A stretch of DNA of 64,000 bases from Micavibrio sp. UBA5703 (lineage in GTDB: Bacteria; Pseudomonadota; Alphaproteobacteria; Micavibrionales; Micavibrionaceae), in assembly GCA_002420015.1 (NCBI GenBank), contig DIHF01000045.1:1-64000 (forward strand). Reading direction: 5' to 3'. Positions 17,848-28,116 of this stretch are shown piece after piece; the stretch's first letter is position 1; every line of letters starts with the position of its first letter. Made by a program: the position numbers and the translations under genes. The notes beneath the pieces are model-generated. The model had not been told where the DNA came from. It searched no databases and worked only from the letters and a program-made list of their open reading frames with translations.

Positions 17848-20010
17848 TTAACGCCCCCGGGCACGTTCGACCGAAGTCACGATCGGCGTGGCGCGCAGGG
17901 CGGCGATGATGTTGCTGAGGTGCTTGGTGTCGTTGACGTAGATGTCGATGATGATGTCCCAGAAATCAACCGTACGGTTTGTGATTTTCAGGTTGGTGAT
18001 ATTGCCGCCGTTGATGCCGATGACTGTTGTGATGCTGCCGAGTGCGCCCTGTTCGTTCATGAAGGTAAGATTGAGACGGCCGACATGCGCCTCGGGCGTG
18101 TTCGGCCCCTCGCCCCACGACACGTCGAGCCAGCGTTCGGGTGTATCGGCGAATGTCTCCAGCGTTTCGCAGTCGATGGTGTGGATGGTCACGCCCTTGC
18201 CGGTGGTAACGATCCCGACGATGCGGTCGCCCGGAAGCGGGTGGCAGCAACGCGCAAAATGCATCGCCATGCCGGGAATCAGCCCCTTGATCGGCATGGG
18301 CCTGTCTTTGCCTTTAGCCTGCGGGCGCAGCATGGCGGCGTGATCCATTTCGGATGAGGGGCGCTTGGCGATTTCAGTTTTATGCGCCGGAAAGATCGCT
18401 CTGAACACATCCCGCGCCACGATCAGGCCGGAGCCGATACCGGCGTATACGTCATCGCTTTCCTGCGCCTTGTAATTTTTGAGTACGTTTCCGACGGCCT
18501 TATCGGTGAATTCATAGCCTTCCTGCCGGAAAATTTTTTGCAGCATCGCCTTGCCGAGCGTGATGTATTCGTTGCGCTGCTGGTTGCGGATGAACTTGCG
18601 GATATGCGAACGCGCCTTGCCGGTGACGACGAAACGCTCCCATGTCGGCGAGGGGGTTTGCGTCTTGGCGGTGATGATATCGACCTGATCGCCATTGCTG
18701 AGTTTGGTATTGAGGGGCGCAATGCGGCTGTTGATTTTTGCGCCGACGCATTTATCGCCGACATCCGAATGGATCGCATAGGCAAAGTCGACCGGCGTAG
18801 CGCCGCTCGGCAATTCGATCAGATCCCCCTTGGGCGAAAACACATAGACCTGCTCCTGGAACAGCTCGAGCTTGGTATTTTCCCAGAAATCCTCGGGCCG
18901 CTGCTCCTGCTCCAGAATTTCGAGCAGCTCCCGCAGCCAGCGGTACTTTCGTACGTCTTTAAGGCTTGGCGCTTCCTCGCCTTCTTTATAGGCCCAGTGC
19001 GCGGCAACGCCGAGATCGGCTTCGTTGTGCATGTCCCTTGTGCGGATCTGCACCTCAATACGCTGCTGCTCCGGCCCCATGACGGTTGTATGGATGGAGC
19101 GGTATCCATTGGGTTTGGGCGTAGAGATATAATCCTTGAAACGGCCCGGCACGCTGGGATAACGGCTGTGCAGGATGCCCAGCACGTTATAGCACTCCTC
19201 GACCTTCCCCACGACAACGCGAAAAGCCATCACATCGGAAAGCTGTTCAAAGGCGACGTTCTTGCGCTGCATCTTCTTCCAGATCGAATAGCGCGTTTTT
19301 TCGCGGCCGGTGATTTCGGCGCTGATCCCTGCTTCCTTAAACAATTTCTGCAACTCGCCGATAATATTATCGACAACCCCCGTGCCTTCGCTGCGCAGAA
19401 ATGAAAGCCGTTTGGCCAAACTTGCTCTTGCCTCGGGGTTAAGGATGCCGAAGCACAAATCCTCCAGCTCTTCTTTAATCTGGTGAACGCCGATGCGCTC
19501 GGCCAGCGGCGCGTAAATCTCAAGCGTCTCAAGCGCGATGCGGCGCTGCTTTTCCGGCGCCAGCCCCCCCATCGTGCGCATGTTGTGCAGCCGGTCGGCC
19601 AATTTGACCAGCAGCACGCGGATATCTTCCGACATGGCCAGAAGCAGCTTGCGGAAATTTTCCGCCTGCTTGCCCTCGACCGTCTGGCTTTCGATCCGCG
19701 TCAGCTTGCTCACGCCATTAACGAGATCGGCCACTTCCACGCCGAATGTCTTTTTTAAATCCTCGTATGTCGCCTCGGTGTCCTCCAGCGTATCGTGCAG
19801 GATAGCCGTCACGATAGTCCCGGTGTCCATTTTCATGCTTGCAAGAATGCTCGCGACCTCAACCGGGTGGGTGTAGTACGGCTCGCCCGATGCCCTAGTC
19901 TGCCCGTCATGCATTTTTTTGGCGTAGTCATACGCCCTGCTGACGATTGCAGAGTCAAAATCAGGCTTATAGGCCCTGATCTGGTTTATAAGGTCGTTTT
20001 GTTCAATCAT
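17848..20010 (-). CDS. rsh: RelA/SpoT bifunctional (p)ppGpp synthetase/hydrolase
   Basis: 720 residues in the order: HD hydrolase domain (ILHDTLEDT), synthetase domain (FRVVVGKVEECYNVLGILHSRYP; KPNGYRSIHTTV), TGS domain (VYVFSPKGDLIELPSGATPVDFAYAIHS) and C-terminal ACT domain. An intact HD motif means hydrolase capability is kept, as expected for the single Rsh of alphaproteobacteria. Follows rpoZ, the common alphaproteobacterial order, separated by a terminator. Confidence 0.95.
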   Translation of the reverse strand: MIEQNDLINQIRAYKPDFDSAIVSRAYDYAKKMHDGQTRASGEPYYTHPVEVASILASMKMDTGTIVTAILHDTLEDTEATYEDLKKTFGVEVADLVNGVSKLTRIESQTVEGKQAENFRKLLLAMSEDIRVLLVKLADRLHNMRTMGGLAPEKQRRIALETLEIYAPLAERIGVHQIKEELEDLCFGILNPEARASLAKRLSFLRSEGTGVVDNIIGELQKLFKEAGISAEITGREKTRYSIWKKMQRKNVAFEQLSDVMAFRVVVGKVEECYNVLGILHSRYPSVPGRFKDYISTPKPNGYRSIHTTVMGPEQQRIEVQIRTRDMHNEADLGVAAHWAYKEGEEAPSLKDVRKYRWLRELLEILEQEQRPEDFWENTKLELFQEQVYVFSPKGDLIELPSGATPVDFAYAIHSDVGDKCVGAKINSRIAPLNTKLSNGDQVDIITAKTQTPSPTWERFVVTGKARSHIRKFIRNQQRNEYITLGKAMLQKIFRQEGYEFTDKAVGNVLKNYKAQESDDVYAGIGSGLIVARDVFRAIFPAHKTEIAKRPSSEMDHAAMLRPQAKGKDRPMPIKGLIPGMAMHFARCCHPLPGDRIVGIVTTGKGVTIHTIDCETLETFADTPERWLDVSWGEGPNTPEAHVGRLNLTFMNEQGALGSITTVIGINGGNITNLKITNRTVDFWDIIIDIYVNDTKHLSNIIAALRATPIVTSVERARGR

Positions 20011-20093
20011 GCCGGGGCGCTCTTTCGCAGGCTCTAAAGTATCATGAAAAAGGGCAAAAAAACATTAACGAATTACTGAAAAGGCACAAAAGA

Positions 20094-20120
20094 AAAGGCC
20101 GGACAAATCATCCGGCCTTT
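20094..20120. terminator. Terminator between rpoZ and rsh
   Basis: AAAGGCCGGA / TCCGGCCTTT, a perfect 10-bp stem with a 7-base loop, followed by TTCTTTT on the minus strand. It lies 27 bases past the rpoZ stop, so rsh probably has its own promoter or depends on read-through. Confidence 0.82.
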
Positions 20121-20146
20121 GTTCAAATTCTATGGGAACCTAATCT

Positions 20147-20548
20147 CTATTCGTCGTCGGAGGAAGGGCGACCGGCCATATCCTCAAGCGAGGGTTCGGA
20201 ATCATCGTCCTCATCCTCGTCGTCATCAATGTCGAGATCCGGATCAATCTTGCGGGCGGCCATCGCGTTCCATTCCGCTTCGCCATCCATCAGATCGACT
20301 TTATCGTCGTCTTCGTCCTGAGCGATGATACGCTGATGCGAACGGGTAAGTTCTTCCTTCAGATCCTCGACGGCGATCGTTTCATCCGCAATCTCGCGCA
20401 AAGCCACAACCGGGTTTTTGTCGTTGTCGCGGTCGATGGTCAGAGGCGCGCCGGTGCCGATCCTGCGGGCTCTTTGTGCAGCAACCATGACCAGTTCAAA
20501 GCGGTTGGCGACTTTTTCGATGCAATCTTCTACGGTAACGCGTGCCAT
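20147..20548 (-). CDS. rpoZ: DNA-directed RNA polymerase omega subunit
   Basis: 133 residues. [29 protein letters not shown] is the omega N-terminal core, followed by [14 protein letters not shown]. The C-terminal half is a very acidic, low-complexity tail ([16 protein letters not shown]), longer than the E. coli subunit but common in alphaproteobacteria. Confidence 0.94.
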   Translation of the reverse strand: MARVTVEDCIEKVANRFELVMVAAQRARRIGTGAPLTIDRDNDKNPVVALREIADETIAVEDLKEELTRSHQRIIAQDEDDDKVDLMDGEAEWNAMAARKIDPDLDIDDDEDEDDDSEPSLEDMAGRPSSDDE

Positions 20549-20627
20549 GAATAATGTCCTTTTCCTTTTGCCGGAGAAGGCTTTATAGTCAGTTTTCCCT
20601 TAAAAAGCAAGCGCAGGCGCAAAGATT

Positions 20628-21254
20628 ATGAAACCCCATGAAGACTGTGATTTATGCCCCCGGCTGGCGGCTTTCCGGGGCCAAAACCGGGCGCAGTTCC
20701 CGGACAAGTTCAATGCGCCTGTACCGTCCTTTGGACCCGAAACCGCGCAATTTCTGGTGGTCGGACTGGCGCCGGGACTAAAGGGTGCCAATTTCACCGG
20801 GCGGCCTTTTACGGGGGATTACGCCGGAGATCTGTTATATGCTACGCTTTTGAAGTTCGGCTTTGCCAAAGGCACCTATGCCGAACATGCAGGCGACGGG
20901 CTGGAGCTTGTGAATTGCCGCATCACTAACGCCGTGCGCTGCGTGCCGCCGGAAAACAAACCCATCCCGCAGGAGATGAACACCTGCCGGAATTTTCTGG
21001 AACATGAAATCAGGGGCATGAAAAATTTAAAGGTCGTGCTGAGCCTCGGCCTTATCTCGCACAACGCCGTCGTCAAAACATTCGGAGAGAAAATATCCGG
21101 TTATAAATTTGCGCACGGCGCAACGCACGACATGGGCGGTGGCGTTACGCTCATCGATTCCTATCATTGCTCACGTTACAACACCAATACAGGCCGCCTG
21201 ACCGAAAAGATGTTTGAAGATGTTTTTGAAACCATCGCAGAAAAAATAAGTTGA
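20628..21254 (+). CDS. Uracil-DNA glycosylase, family 5 (UdgB) type
   Basis: 208 residues. Motif 1 GLAPGLKGANFTGRPFTGDYAGDLL lacks the catalytic Asp/Asn of other families and matches the UdgB pattern. Motif 2 SYHCSRYNTNTGRLT fits the family SYHxSRxNTxTG pattern. Cys7, Cys10, the Cys of VRCVPPENKPI and the Cys of NTCRNF are placed to hold the usual 4Fe-4S cluster. Removes uracil and deaminated purines from DNA. No repair partners adjacent. Confidence 0.88.
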   Translation: MKPHEDCDLCPRLAAFRGQNRAQFPDKFNAPVPSFGPETAQFLVVGLAPGLKGANFTGRPFTGDYAGDLLYATLLKFGFAKGTYAEHAGDGLELVNCRITNAVRCVPPENKPIPQEMNTCRNFLEHEIRGMKNLKVVLSLGLISHNAVVKTFGEKISGYKFAHGATHDMGGGVTLIDSYHCSRYNTNTGRLTEKMFEDVFETIAEKIS

Positions 21255-22382
21255 TCAGAACCGATGCTCAAGGCGAAGCAAAGCCTGACTTCCCTGATGA
21301 ACGCCTTCTCTCTCATTTCCCCAAACATAGTAAAAGCCATGCTTGTATGTCACACCGACAAGCATGCTGTCTGTTTTTACAACAGGCCATTCAAAACCGG
21401 CCTCTGCACCCGCGACTTCTCGGCCGAAAAAATTATACGGCGACGGGTTCTTGGCGCCAAATGCTGCAAATATCAATGACAGTCTTTGCCATACAGGAAC
21501 GACAGCATGGGCGCTTGCGTTCATATACGTTCCCGAATGCGCCGGATTCCCGTTACCGTTCCTGATATGACCGCCCTCGGCAAAGCCCCGCAGCAAAATA
21601 CCGTTGTCGAATTTATGTTCCAGCAGGGCACTGGCAAGAACACTGGTTTGCGGCCAGGAGATTCTTACGCCATCAACAACCCCCTCCTGCAAATGCGTAA
21701 CGTTCAGGCCATAGCGCAGTATCGTGCGTTCATCAAAAACGGTCTCGCTCCCTGCCGCAAGGCGATATGACGGAATCAAAGAAGTTGCTGTAAGGCCAAC
21801 TGGCGGCTCCACACTCTGACCGAAGGTTGTCCTTAGCTGCGCCGGGGCGCGGTAAAGAAGATGTCCTTCGACATATCCTTTCCCGTTAGCACCGCAATTA
21901 ATATTGTGCCTCAATCCCGCGCCAATGATATGCCGCAGGATAAGCCCATGCGCAAAAGCAACTTCATCCGGAAGAACGCTCGGAGAAAATTCATAGAAAT
22001 TCTGCCTCCATGCATGCGAAGCCGAGTTGAACGCAGGCTCCGACATTCCCGCCGTAAAATCGGTGCAGCCGCCGATACCGCGCAGCGCAACGCTTATCTC
22101 GCGAGGCCGCAGGCCCGTGCCGTCCTCAAACATTGTGCGTCCTTTTTCATTGGGCGTTTCAAAGCCTATATTGACGGTCGTGGATTTCCACGGAAAATCT
22201 GAATCGTGTTTTTTCGTCACCCCGCCGAAAATCTGCGGCATCGGTGTGTAACGGACATTGCCGCCGATTTCTTCATTGCCGATGGTGCTGGAAATGCTCC
22301 CGGAATACTCCCCCGCCACAGCCGGAACCGCAACGACAAGCGAGAACAACGCAGACGCAAACTTACCAAGCGCTTTTTTCAC
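21255..22382 (-). CDS. Predicted outer-membrane beta-barrel protein
   Basis: About 375 residues. Starting at a GTG (22382) it has a clean signal peptide (KKALGKFASALFSLVVAVPAVA-GEYSG). An in-frame GTG at 22406 would add 8 residues. The mature part alternates polar and hydrophobic residues in many short strands and ends with LLRLEHRF, a terminal Phe as in BAM-inserted barrels. I do not recognise a named family. It stands alone between a uracil-DNA glycosylase gene (convergent, one-base spacing) and leuA. Confidence 0.6.
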   Translation of the reverse strand: MKKALGKFASALFSLVVAVPAVAGEYSGSISSTIGNEEIGGNVRYTPMPQIFGGVTKKHDSDFPWKSTTVNIGFETPNEKGRTMFEDGTGLRPREISVALRGIGGCTDFTAGMSEPAFNSASHAWRQNFYEFSPSVLPDEVAFAHGLILRHIIGAGLRHNINCGANGKGYVEGHLLYRAPAQLRTTFGQSVEPPVGLTATSLIPSYRLAAGSETVFDERTILRYGLNVTHLQEGVVDGVRISWPQTSVLASALLEHKFDNGILLRGFAEGGHIRNGNGNPAHSGTYMNASAHAVVPVWQRLSLIFAAFGAKNPSPYNFFGREVAGAEAGFEWPVVKTDSMLVGVTYKHGFYYVWGNEREGVHQGSQALLRLEHRF

Positions 22383-22466
22383 AGCAGTAGCCCTACCCGA
22401 GTACACATTGAATATGTGCCGGAGCGTATAGAGGCTTTTACATTATGTCAATGCTTTAGGTAAATT

Positions 22467-24032
<1,566 letters not shown>

Positions 24033-24095
24033 GGCCGCTCCTTTTAAAGCGCTTTTGGTTCTTTATCAATGTTTGGGAGATTTCCCCTGTAGCGC

Positions 24096-24133
24096 AGGCG
24101 CATTCAGGCGCCTCATGCCCGCTCAGGGGCGGG
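24096..24133 (-). promoter_or_regulatory. Hairpins of a putative leuA attenuator
   Basis: On the leuA transcript CCCGC-ccctga-GCGGG (24118-24133) overlaps the last codons and stop of the leader peptide. It is followed by AGGCGC-ctgaat-GCGCCT (24096-24113). Ribosome position on the leader would decide which stem forms. No U-tract follows, so simple intrinsic termination is not evident; the mechanism is open. Confidence 0.45.
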
Positions 24134-24179
24134 TAAGGAGTAGAAGCAGGCTCAGATTGTTAACAGCCTTGAGGTTCAT
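24123..24179 (-). CDS. leuL: leu operon leader peptide
   Basis: An 18-codon reading frame, MNLKAVNNLSLLLLLTRP, ending 90 bases before leuA. Seven of 18 residues are Leu, five of them consecutive (CTG CTT CTA CTC CTT, five different codons). This is the hallmark of a ribosome-stalling leader sensing leucyl-tRNA. No Shine-Dalgarno sequence precedes the ATG. A candidate promoter would start the RNA within a few bases of the ATG, so it may be leaderless. Not a homologue call; the identification rests on composition, position and following hairpins. Confidence 0.75.
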   Translation of the reverse strand: MNLKAVNNLSLLLLLTRP

Positions 24180-24186
24180 GACTGGC

Positions 24187-24216
24187 ATTAAAAACAGATT
24201 TGTGCGTTTTACGCAA
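24187..24216 (-). promoter_or_regulatory. Candidate leuL-leuA promoter
   Basis: On the minus strand TTGCGT (24216-24211), 18-base spacer, TTTAAT (24192-24187). The expected start is about 7 bases on, almost at the leader-peptide ATG (24179). Confidence 0.5.
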
Positions 24217-24231
24217 TAAAATTCTTCCGCC

Positions 24232-24361
24232 CGTCATCCCCGCGGCCCGGCGCATGCCGGGCTTAAACGGCGGGGATCCATATGTCAGCAGCAAAGCTGC
24301 TGTCTTTTTCTGGATCCCGTTTGTACAAACGCCGCTTACGCGGCGTGCCAACGGGATGACG
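24232..24361. repeat. Dispersed palindromic element, full copy
   Basis: 130 bp bounded by CGTCATCCCC and GGGATGACG. Two long arms each close on GGATCC (left ...GGGGATCCA, right TGGATCCCGT...ACGGGATGACG), with a middle hairpin CAGCAG-caaag-CTGCTG. Its closest relative is the inverted copy inside pdxT (54950-55078). Lies between Trm112 and the leuA promoter. Confidence 0.8.
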
Positions 24362-24371
24362 ATGGGGGGTG

Positions 24372-24548
24372 TTATTTTTCGAGGTTTCTGGCCTCATCCA
24401 CCAGCATAATCGGGATGCCGTCGCGGATGGGATAGGCCAGCTTGGCCTGATCGGAAATCAGCTCCTGCGCCTTTGAGTCATAGCGCAAAGGCGCCTTGGT
24501 CAAAGGACAAACCAGTATTTCCAGCAATTTCGGATCGATCTGCGTCAT
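24372..24548 (-). CDS. Trm112 family (YcaR-like) small protein
   Basis: 58 residues: [21 protein letters not shown] at the N-terminus, then [22 protein letters not shown] and [25 protein letters not shown] and [12 protein letters not shown] are the conserved Trm112/YcaR motifs. Only one Cys of the usual zinc-ribbon set is present. Eukaryotic Trm112 activates methyltransferases; bacterial roles are poorly defined. Starts 19 bases after the LON-domain gene, so probably cotranscribed with it. Confidence 0.85.
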   Translation of the reverse strand: MTQIDPKLLEILVCPLTKAPLRYDSKAQELISDQAKLAYPIRDGIPIMLVDEARNLEK

Positions 24549-24567
24549 ATGGCTGTGAGCATATTCG

Positions 24568-25257
24568 CTAATGCTGCGAACGGCAATCCTCTTTCCCGCA
24601 AGCGGCCATTTCCAGCATCGTCATGAAAAGCCCGGCCCGCGTGTGGCAGCATTTTGCCTCGAGCAAAGCCTGCTTCTCCCCGGCATCGAAAGGGCAAATC
24701 ATCGACAGGCACGTAATCAGCCGCCCGTCCGGCGCATCCTCGACCGCCGCCCAGTCGCACGTCATCTCCTGAATTTCAAAATATCTTTTCAGCAGCACCT
24801 TCAACCGCTCGCGGTTCAAATCCAGACATTTCTTTTCCATCAGATCGTCGGCGTAGGAATTCCAGCACGCCCGCACGTTGCGGTAGCCGCGCCCCGGTGC
24901 AACTTCCTCCACGATATCGAAACGGCAAATACCGGTGAGCGTAATCATATACCTTCCGTCTTCGGTTTCGCTGAACTCGGTGATCTTGCCCGCGCATCCG
25001 GTTTGGAACACAGGCGTGTCGTTCGTGATCTCGCGCCGGGTTTTATCACGCGGCTGCACCATGCCGATCGTGCGGTTCCCCGCCATCGCATCCTCGACCA
25101 TCGCCAGATAGCGCGGCTCGAAGATGTTGAGCGGCAAGCGCCCGCACGGCAGCAGCAAAACCCCCGCCAGCGGAAAAATCGCGATGGTTTCCGGCAAATC
25201 ATCAAAAGCGGGGGCGAAGGGATTTCGTTCCATACTGCCTATAAACTCGACATCCAA
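24568..25257 (-). CDS. LON substrate-binding (N-terminal) domain protein
   Basis: 229 residues. [36 protein letters not shown] is the Lon N-terminal (PUA-like) domain signature. There is no AAA+ or protease domain. Stand-alone LON-N proteins are common in alphaproteobacteria next to Trm112 genes, as here. Function unproven, likely substrate recognition or a regulatory role. Confidence 0.87.
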   Translation of the reverse strand: MDVEFIGSMERNPFAPAFDDLPETIAIFPLAGVLLLPCGRLPLNIFEPRYLAMVEDAMAGNRTIGMVQPRDKTRREITNDTPVFQTGCAGKITEFSETEDGRYMITLTGICRFDIVEEVAPGRGYRNVRACWNSYADDLMEKKCLDLNRERLKVLLKRYFEIQEMTCDWAAVEDAPDGRLITCLSMICPFDAGEKQALLEAKCCHTRAGLFMTMLEMAACGKEDCRSQH

Positions 25258-25276
25258 ATCCTTGAAAAATCATATC

Positions 25277-25822
25277 CTAATAATTAGGGGCGGCGGCCGA
25301 TAAGTCAACAATCCGGGGGCTGTGCCCGGTGTTGTCGATGAATTTTAAAAGATCCGTTGGGGAAAGCCCGATCGTCATGGCGTTGTCGAGGGGGTGGTAA
25401 TTCACCCGCGCCGCATTCATCATGTGCTTATCAAGAATAACCTCGACCGCCCGGCCCGTATCGTTCATCAGGCAAAACGGACAGACGGAGCCGGGCCGGA
25501 TCCCCAGATACTGCCAGAGCCGCTCCGCCGAGCCGAACGACAACCGCCCGCAGCCGAGCAATTCTTGCAGCTTTTTCAGGTCGATCTGCGTTTCGTTGGC
25601 GGCCACCACCAGAAACATTTTTTCTTTCTTGTCGCGCAGGAATAAATTGCGGCAGTGCACACCGGGGATTTCCTTCTTCAGCGGCTCCCCCTCCCCCACC
25701 GTAAAGATCGGTATATGATTATGTAAATAATAGGGAATCTCAAGCGCTTGCAGCCGGGCAAACAGCATCTCCGGCGTGGTCGGCAAGGGTTGTTCCGCGA
25801 TATTTTCGTGTGGCTGGCTCAT
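25277..25822 (-). CDS. YbaK/ProX-type aminoacyl-tRNA deacylase
   Basis: 181 residues. The YbaK/EbsC fold is seen from LHNHIPIFTVGEGEPLKKEIPG, FLRDKKEKMFLVV, the Lys-rich segment LKKLQELLGCGRLSFGSAERLWQYLGIRPGSVCPFCLMND, and MNAARVNYHPLDNAMTIGLSPTDLLKFI. This matches the PrdX/ProXp group that hydrolyses misacylated tRNA(Pro) in trans. Upstream of the LON-Trm112 pair with 19 bases between. Confidence 0.86.
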   Translation of the reverse strand: MSQPHENIAEQPLPTTPEMLFARLQALEIPYYLHNHIPIFTVGEGEPLKKEIPGVHCRNLFLRDKKEKMFLVVAANETQIDLKKLQELLGCGRLSFGSAERLWQYLGIRPGSVCPFCLMNDTGRAVEVILDKHMMNAARVNYHPLDNAMTIGLSPTDLLKFIDNTGHSPRIVDLSAAAPNY

Positions 25823-25960
25823 GGTAATCCCCTCCCCTTTATCCCCATGATTATCAATAAAATCAACCTTTTTTCCCGGTGCATTAACGATTTATTAACC
25901 TTCCCCCCGCCATAATCTAAAGGAACAATATAAAAAAATTAGTGCGGGGAATATTAGGGC

Positions 25961-26227
25961 ATGAGTAACGACAAACCGGCGGGAATTGTCCTGGCCAGCC
26001 TTGAATATGCGGGGGTACCCCTCGTCGACAACCAAAAAACCGCAAACCGGATAGCTGGTGGTATGGCGGGTGCCATTGGAATTTTTGGCGATCATCCGGG
26101 AGGCTATCTTTGCGGCGAATGCCTGCCCAAGCAATTGCCCGAGCCAACAACCATGACCGCCAGTATCAAACCTGAGGCCCCCTCTTTCAGCATCAAAAAT
26201 AATGGGCCGGAAATGGGTATAGGCTGA
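25961..26227 (+). CDS. Small hypothetical protein with CxxC
   Basis: 88 residues of unrecognised family. The middle part has a hydrophobic Gly-rich stretch (RIAGGMAGAIGIFGDHPGGYLCGECLP) with one CxxC; the C-terminus is Pro-rich. The stop shares one base with the next gene's ATG (TGATG), so the two are coupled and likely real. A purine-rich GGGGAATATTAGGG precedes the ATG. Confidence 0.55.
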   Translation: MSNDKPAGIVLASLEYAGVPLVDNQKTANRIAGGMAGAIGIFGDHPGGYLCGECLPKQLPEPTTMTASIKPEAPSFSIKNNGPEMGIG

Positions 26228-26523
26228 TGGCGGCCGATCTCAATATAGAACTTGGCGTCTTGCGCGACGGCGGCGTTATGCTGGTCGCTGACCGTCCGCT
26301 TCCCGACATCGTCAAGCGCGTGGAGTACTACCGCGAACAGCGGCTATTCATGCTCATATTCCGCGACAAGCAGCTTGACGACGAGCTGATGCATTATGAA
26401 ATTCCACCTGGCATGGCCTATTGCGTCGAAAGAACACCCAACATCATTATTTATTACCTCTTCAAAGACCACGAGCCCATCGGATACGAAGTTCCGCTGG
26501 TGCAGGTGGGCGCTTTCTATTAA
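26227..26523 (+). CDS. Small hypothetical protein, coupled to the preceding gene
   Basis: 98 residues, acidic/aromatic, no TM segment: VLRDGGVMLVADRPLPDIVKRVEYY, RLFMLIFRDKQLDDELMHYEIPPGMAY, IIYYLFKDHEPIGYEVPLVQVGAFY. Predicted alpha/beta with several strands. I recognise no family. Translationally coupled to the 88-residue gene and ending just before the tRNA promoter. Confidence 0.6.
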   Translation: MAADLNIELGVLRDGGVMLVADRPLPDIVKRVEYYREQRLFMLIFRDKQLDDELMHYEIPPGMAYCVERTPNIIIYYLFKDHEPIGYEVPLVQVGAFY

Positions 26524-26526
26524 GGC

Positions 26527-26555
26527 TTGACCCTGGCGGCTTTCCTTTATATTCT
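26527..26555 (+). promoter_or_regulatory. Promoter of tRNA-Gly(GCC)
   Basis: TTGACC, 17-base spacer, TATTCT. The start would fall about 12 bases before the mature tRNA. It begins 3 bases after the stop of the preceding gene. Confidence 0.65.
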
Positions 26556-26573
26556 CCCCACTCTTGAACAGGC

Positions 26574-26648
<75 letters not shown>

Positions 26649-26808
26649 GGACATCTTCACTGATTTACCCAGCATAATCAACGACTTCACACCCCCCCTA
26701 AATCCCCCTAAAAGTATCACTTTATTAATGTAATTTATGTATAATGAAATGATATGGGGTTGGCTTATTAAGTCACTGTTTTAGATAGAAAGTTATGGGG
26801 ACCGTGTA

Positions 26809-28098
26809 ATGCCCACGAACGGCAACGATACCATAAACTTTTCAGGCACACTGGGCCAGCTCACCATGAGCATGGCCAACCCCTATAGCGGCAGGGTCAT
26901 CGAAATCGACGACAGGTACAATGTCAATAATTCCAGCTATGACGGGTTGGGCGGCACGGATACGCTGCATATAGCGACATCGAGCGGGCGCGGCGGCGCT
27001 CTGTTTGTCACCGACAATGTCGGCATGCAGGTTATCCGCAATATCGAGATCATCACCACCGGAAACGGAAACAACATCATCAACCTGGCCCATGCCAGCA
27101 TTGTCCTAAACCCCTTCACAATAACCGGCGGCAACGGCGATGACATCATCTGGGGCAATTCCGGCGACGACGTTATCAACGGCGGTCGCGGCAACGACAT
27201 CATCGATGGCGGCCCGGGCGACGACACGCTGTACGGCGATCGCGGCGGCGACGATCTGACCGGAGGCGCGGGGTCGGATATCCTTGATGGCGGACGCGGC
27301 GATGACATCCTTTACTACAACGACGACGGCGACTGGGCTGCAACAGATGTCACCCTGAACCTCGGTAGCCCGAACTACGCGCACTACGCCACGCCGGTTT
27401 TTCTGGGAACATACAACAGAAGCTTTGATGCGTTCGTTGGCGGAAATGATATAGATACCATCCAGATGACGTCCGGAAACGACGCCATTTTTCTTGAAGA
27501 CGCCATCACCGTAAACCCGCTGGGTGCAACCACCGACCCGCGTATCGTTGGCATCGAGATTATCTACGCCGGGGCCGGAAACGACGTTGTTAACATGACC
27601 TCGGAAAACTGGACCTACGGCAATGTAAAACTTTATGGTGAAAATGGCGACGACTTCCTGTGGGGCAATGAGGGCGACGATGTTATCGTCGGCGGCGCAG
27701 GGCGCGACCACATGGATGGCGGGCTAGGCGATGACATTTTGGTTGTCGGCGCGGGCCGTGACAGAATCTTTACGCAAGACGGCGATTCAGACCAGATCGT
27801 CTACGATGTTCTGGAAGCCAGTTCGGGCAGTGACGTCATCTGGGACTTTGAAACCGGCACAGGACGCGACGTTCTTAACCTCACAGACATCCTGACCGGA
27901 TACGATCCGCTGACCAGCGTTCTTTCGGATTTCGTCTATTTCACCAATGTCGGACCGAATACCCGCGTCTATGTCGACGGTAACGGCGGCGGCAACAGCT
28001 TCAATCTGCTTGCTGTTTTCATGGATGGTGTTTCCGGAACGGCGCAGGATCTCCTGAATTCCGGCAACCTTGTCCTCAACCAATCGGTTGTTGTCTGA
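26809..28098 (+). CDS. RTX-type calcium-binding repeat protein
   Basis: 429 residues with no N-terminal signal peptide. Two blocks of GGxGxDxxx nonapeptides, residues about 106-168 (GGNGDDIIWG, GGRGNDIIDG, GGPGDDTLYG) and about 278-325, form Ca2+-binding beta-rolls. The C-terminal ~90 residues are an acidic M10/RTX-like C-terminal region (DVIWDFETGTGRDVLNLTDIL), as in type I secreted proteins whose export signal is C-terminal. No HlyB/HlyD/TolC genes are adjacent. Function beyond calcium-dependent extracellular structure is not evident. Confidence 0.85.
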   Translation: MPTNGNDTINFSGTLGQLTMSMANPYSGRVIEIDDRYNVNNSSYDGLGGTDTLHIATSSGRGGALFVTDNVGMQVIRNIEIITTGNGNNIINLAHASIVLNPFTITGGNGDDIIWGNSGDDVINGGRGNDIIDGGPGDDTLYGDRGGDDLTGGAGSDILDGGRGDDILYYNDDGDWAATDVTLNLGSPNYAHYATPVFLGTYNRSFDAFVGGNDIDTIQMTSGNDAIFLEDAITVNPLGATTDPRIVGIEIIYAGAGNDVVNMTSENWTYGNVKLYGENGDDFLWGNEGDDVIVGGAGRDHMDGGLGDDILVVGAGRDRIFTQDGDSDQIVYDVLEASSGSDVIWDFETGTGRDVLNLTDILTGYDPLTSVLSDFVYFTNVGPNTRVYVDGNGGGNSFNLLAVFMDGVSGTAQDLLNSGNLVLNQSVVV

Positions 28099-28116
28099 AG
28101 ACTTAAAGCGACAATC

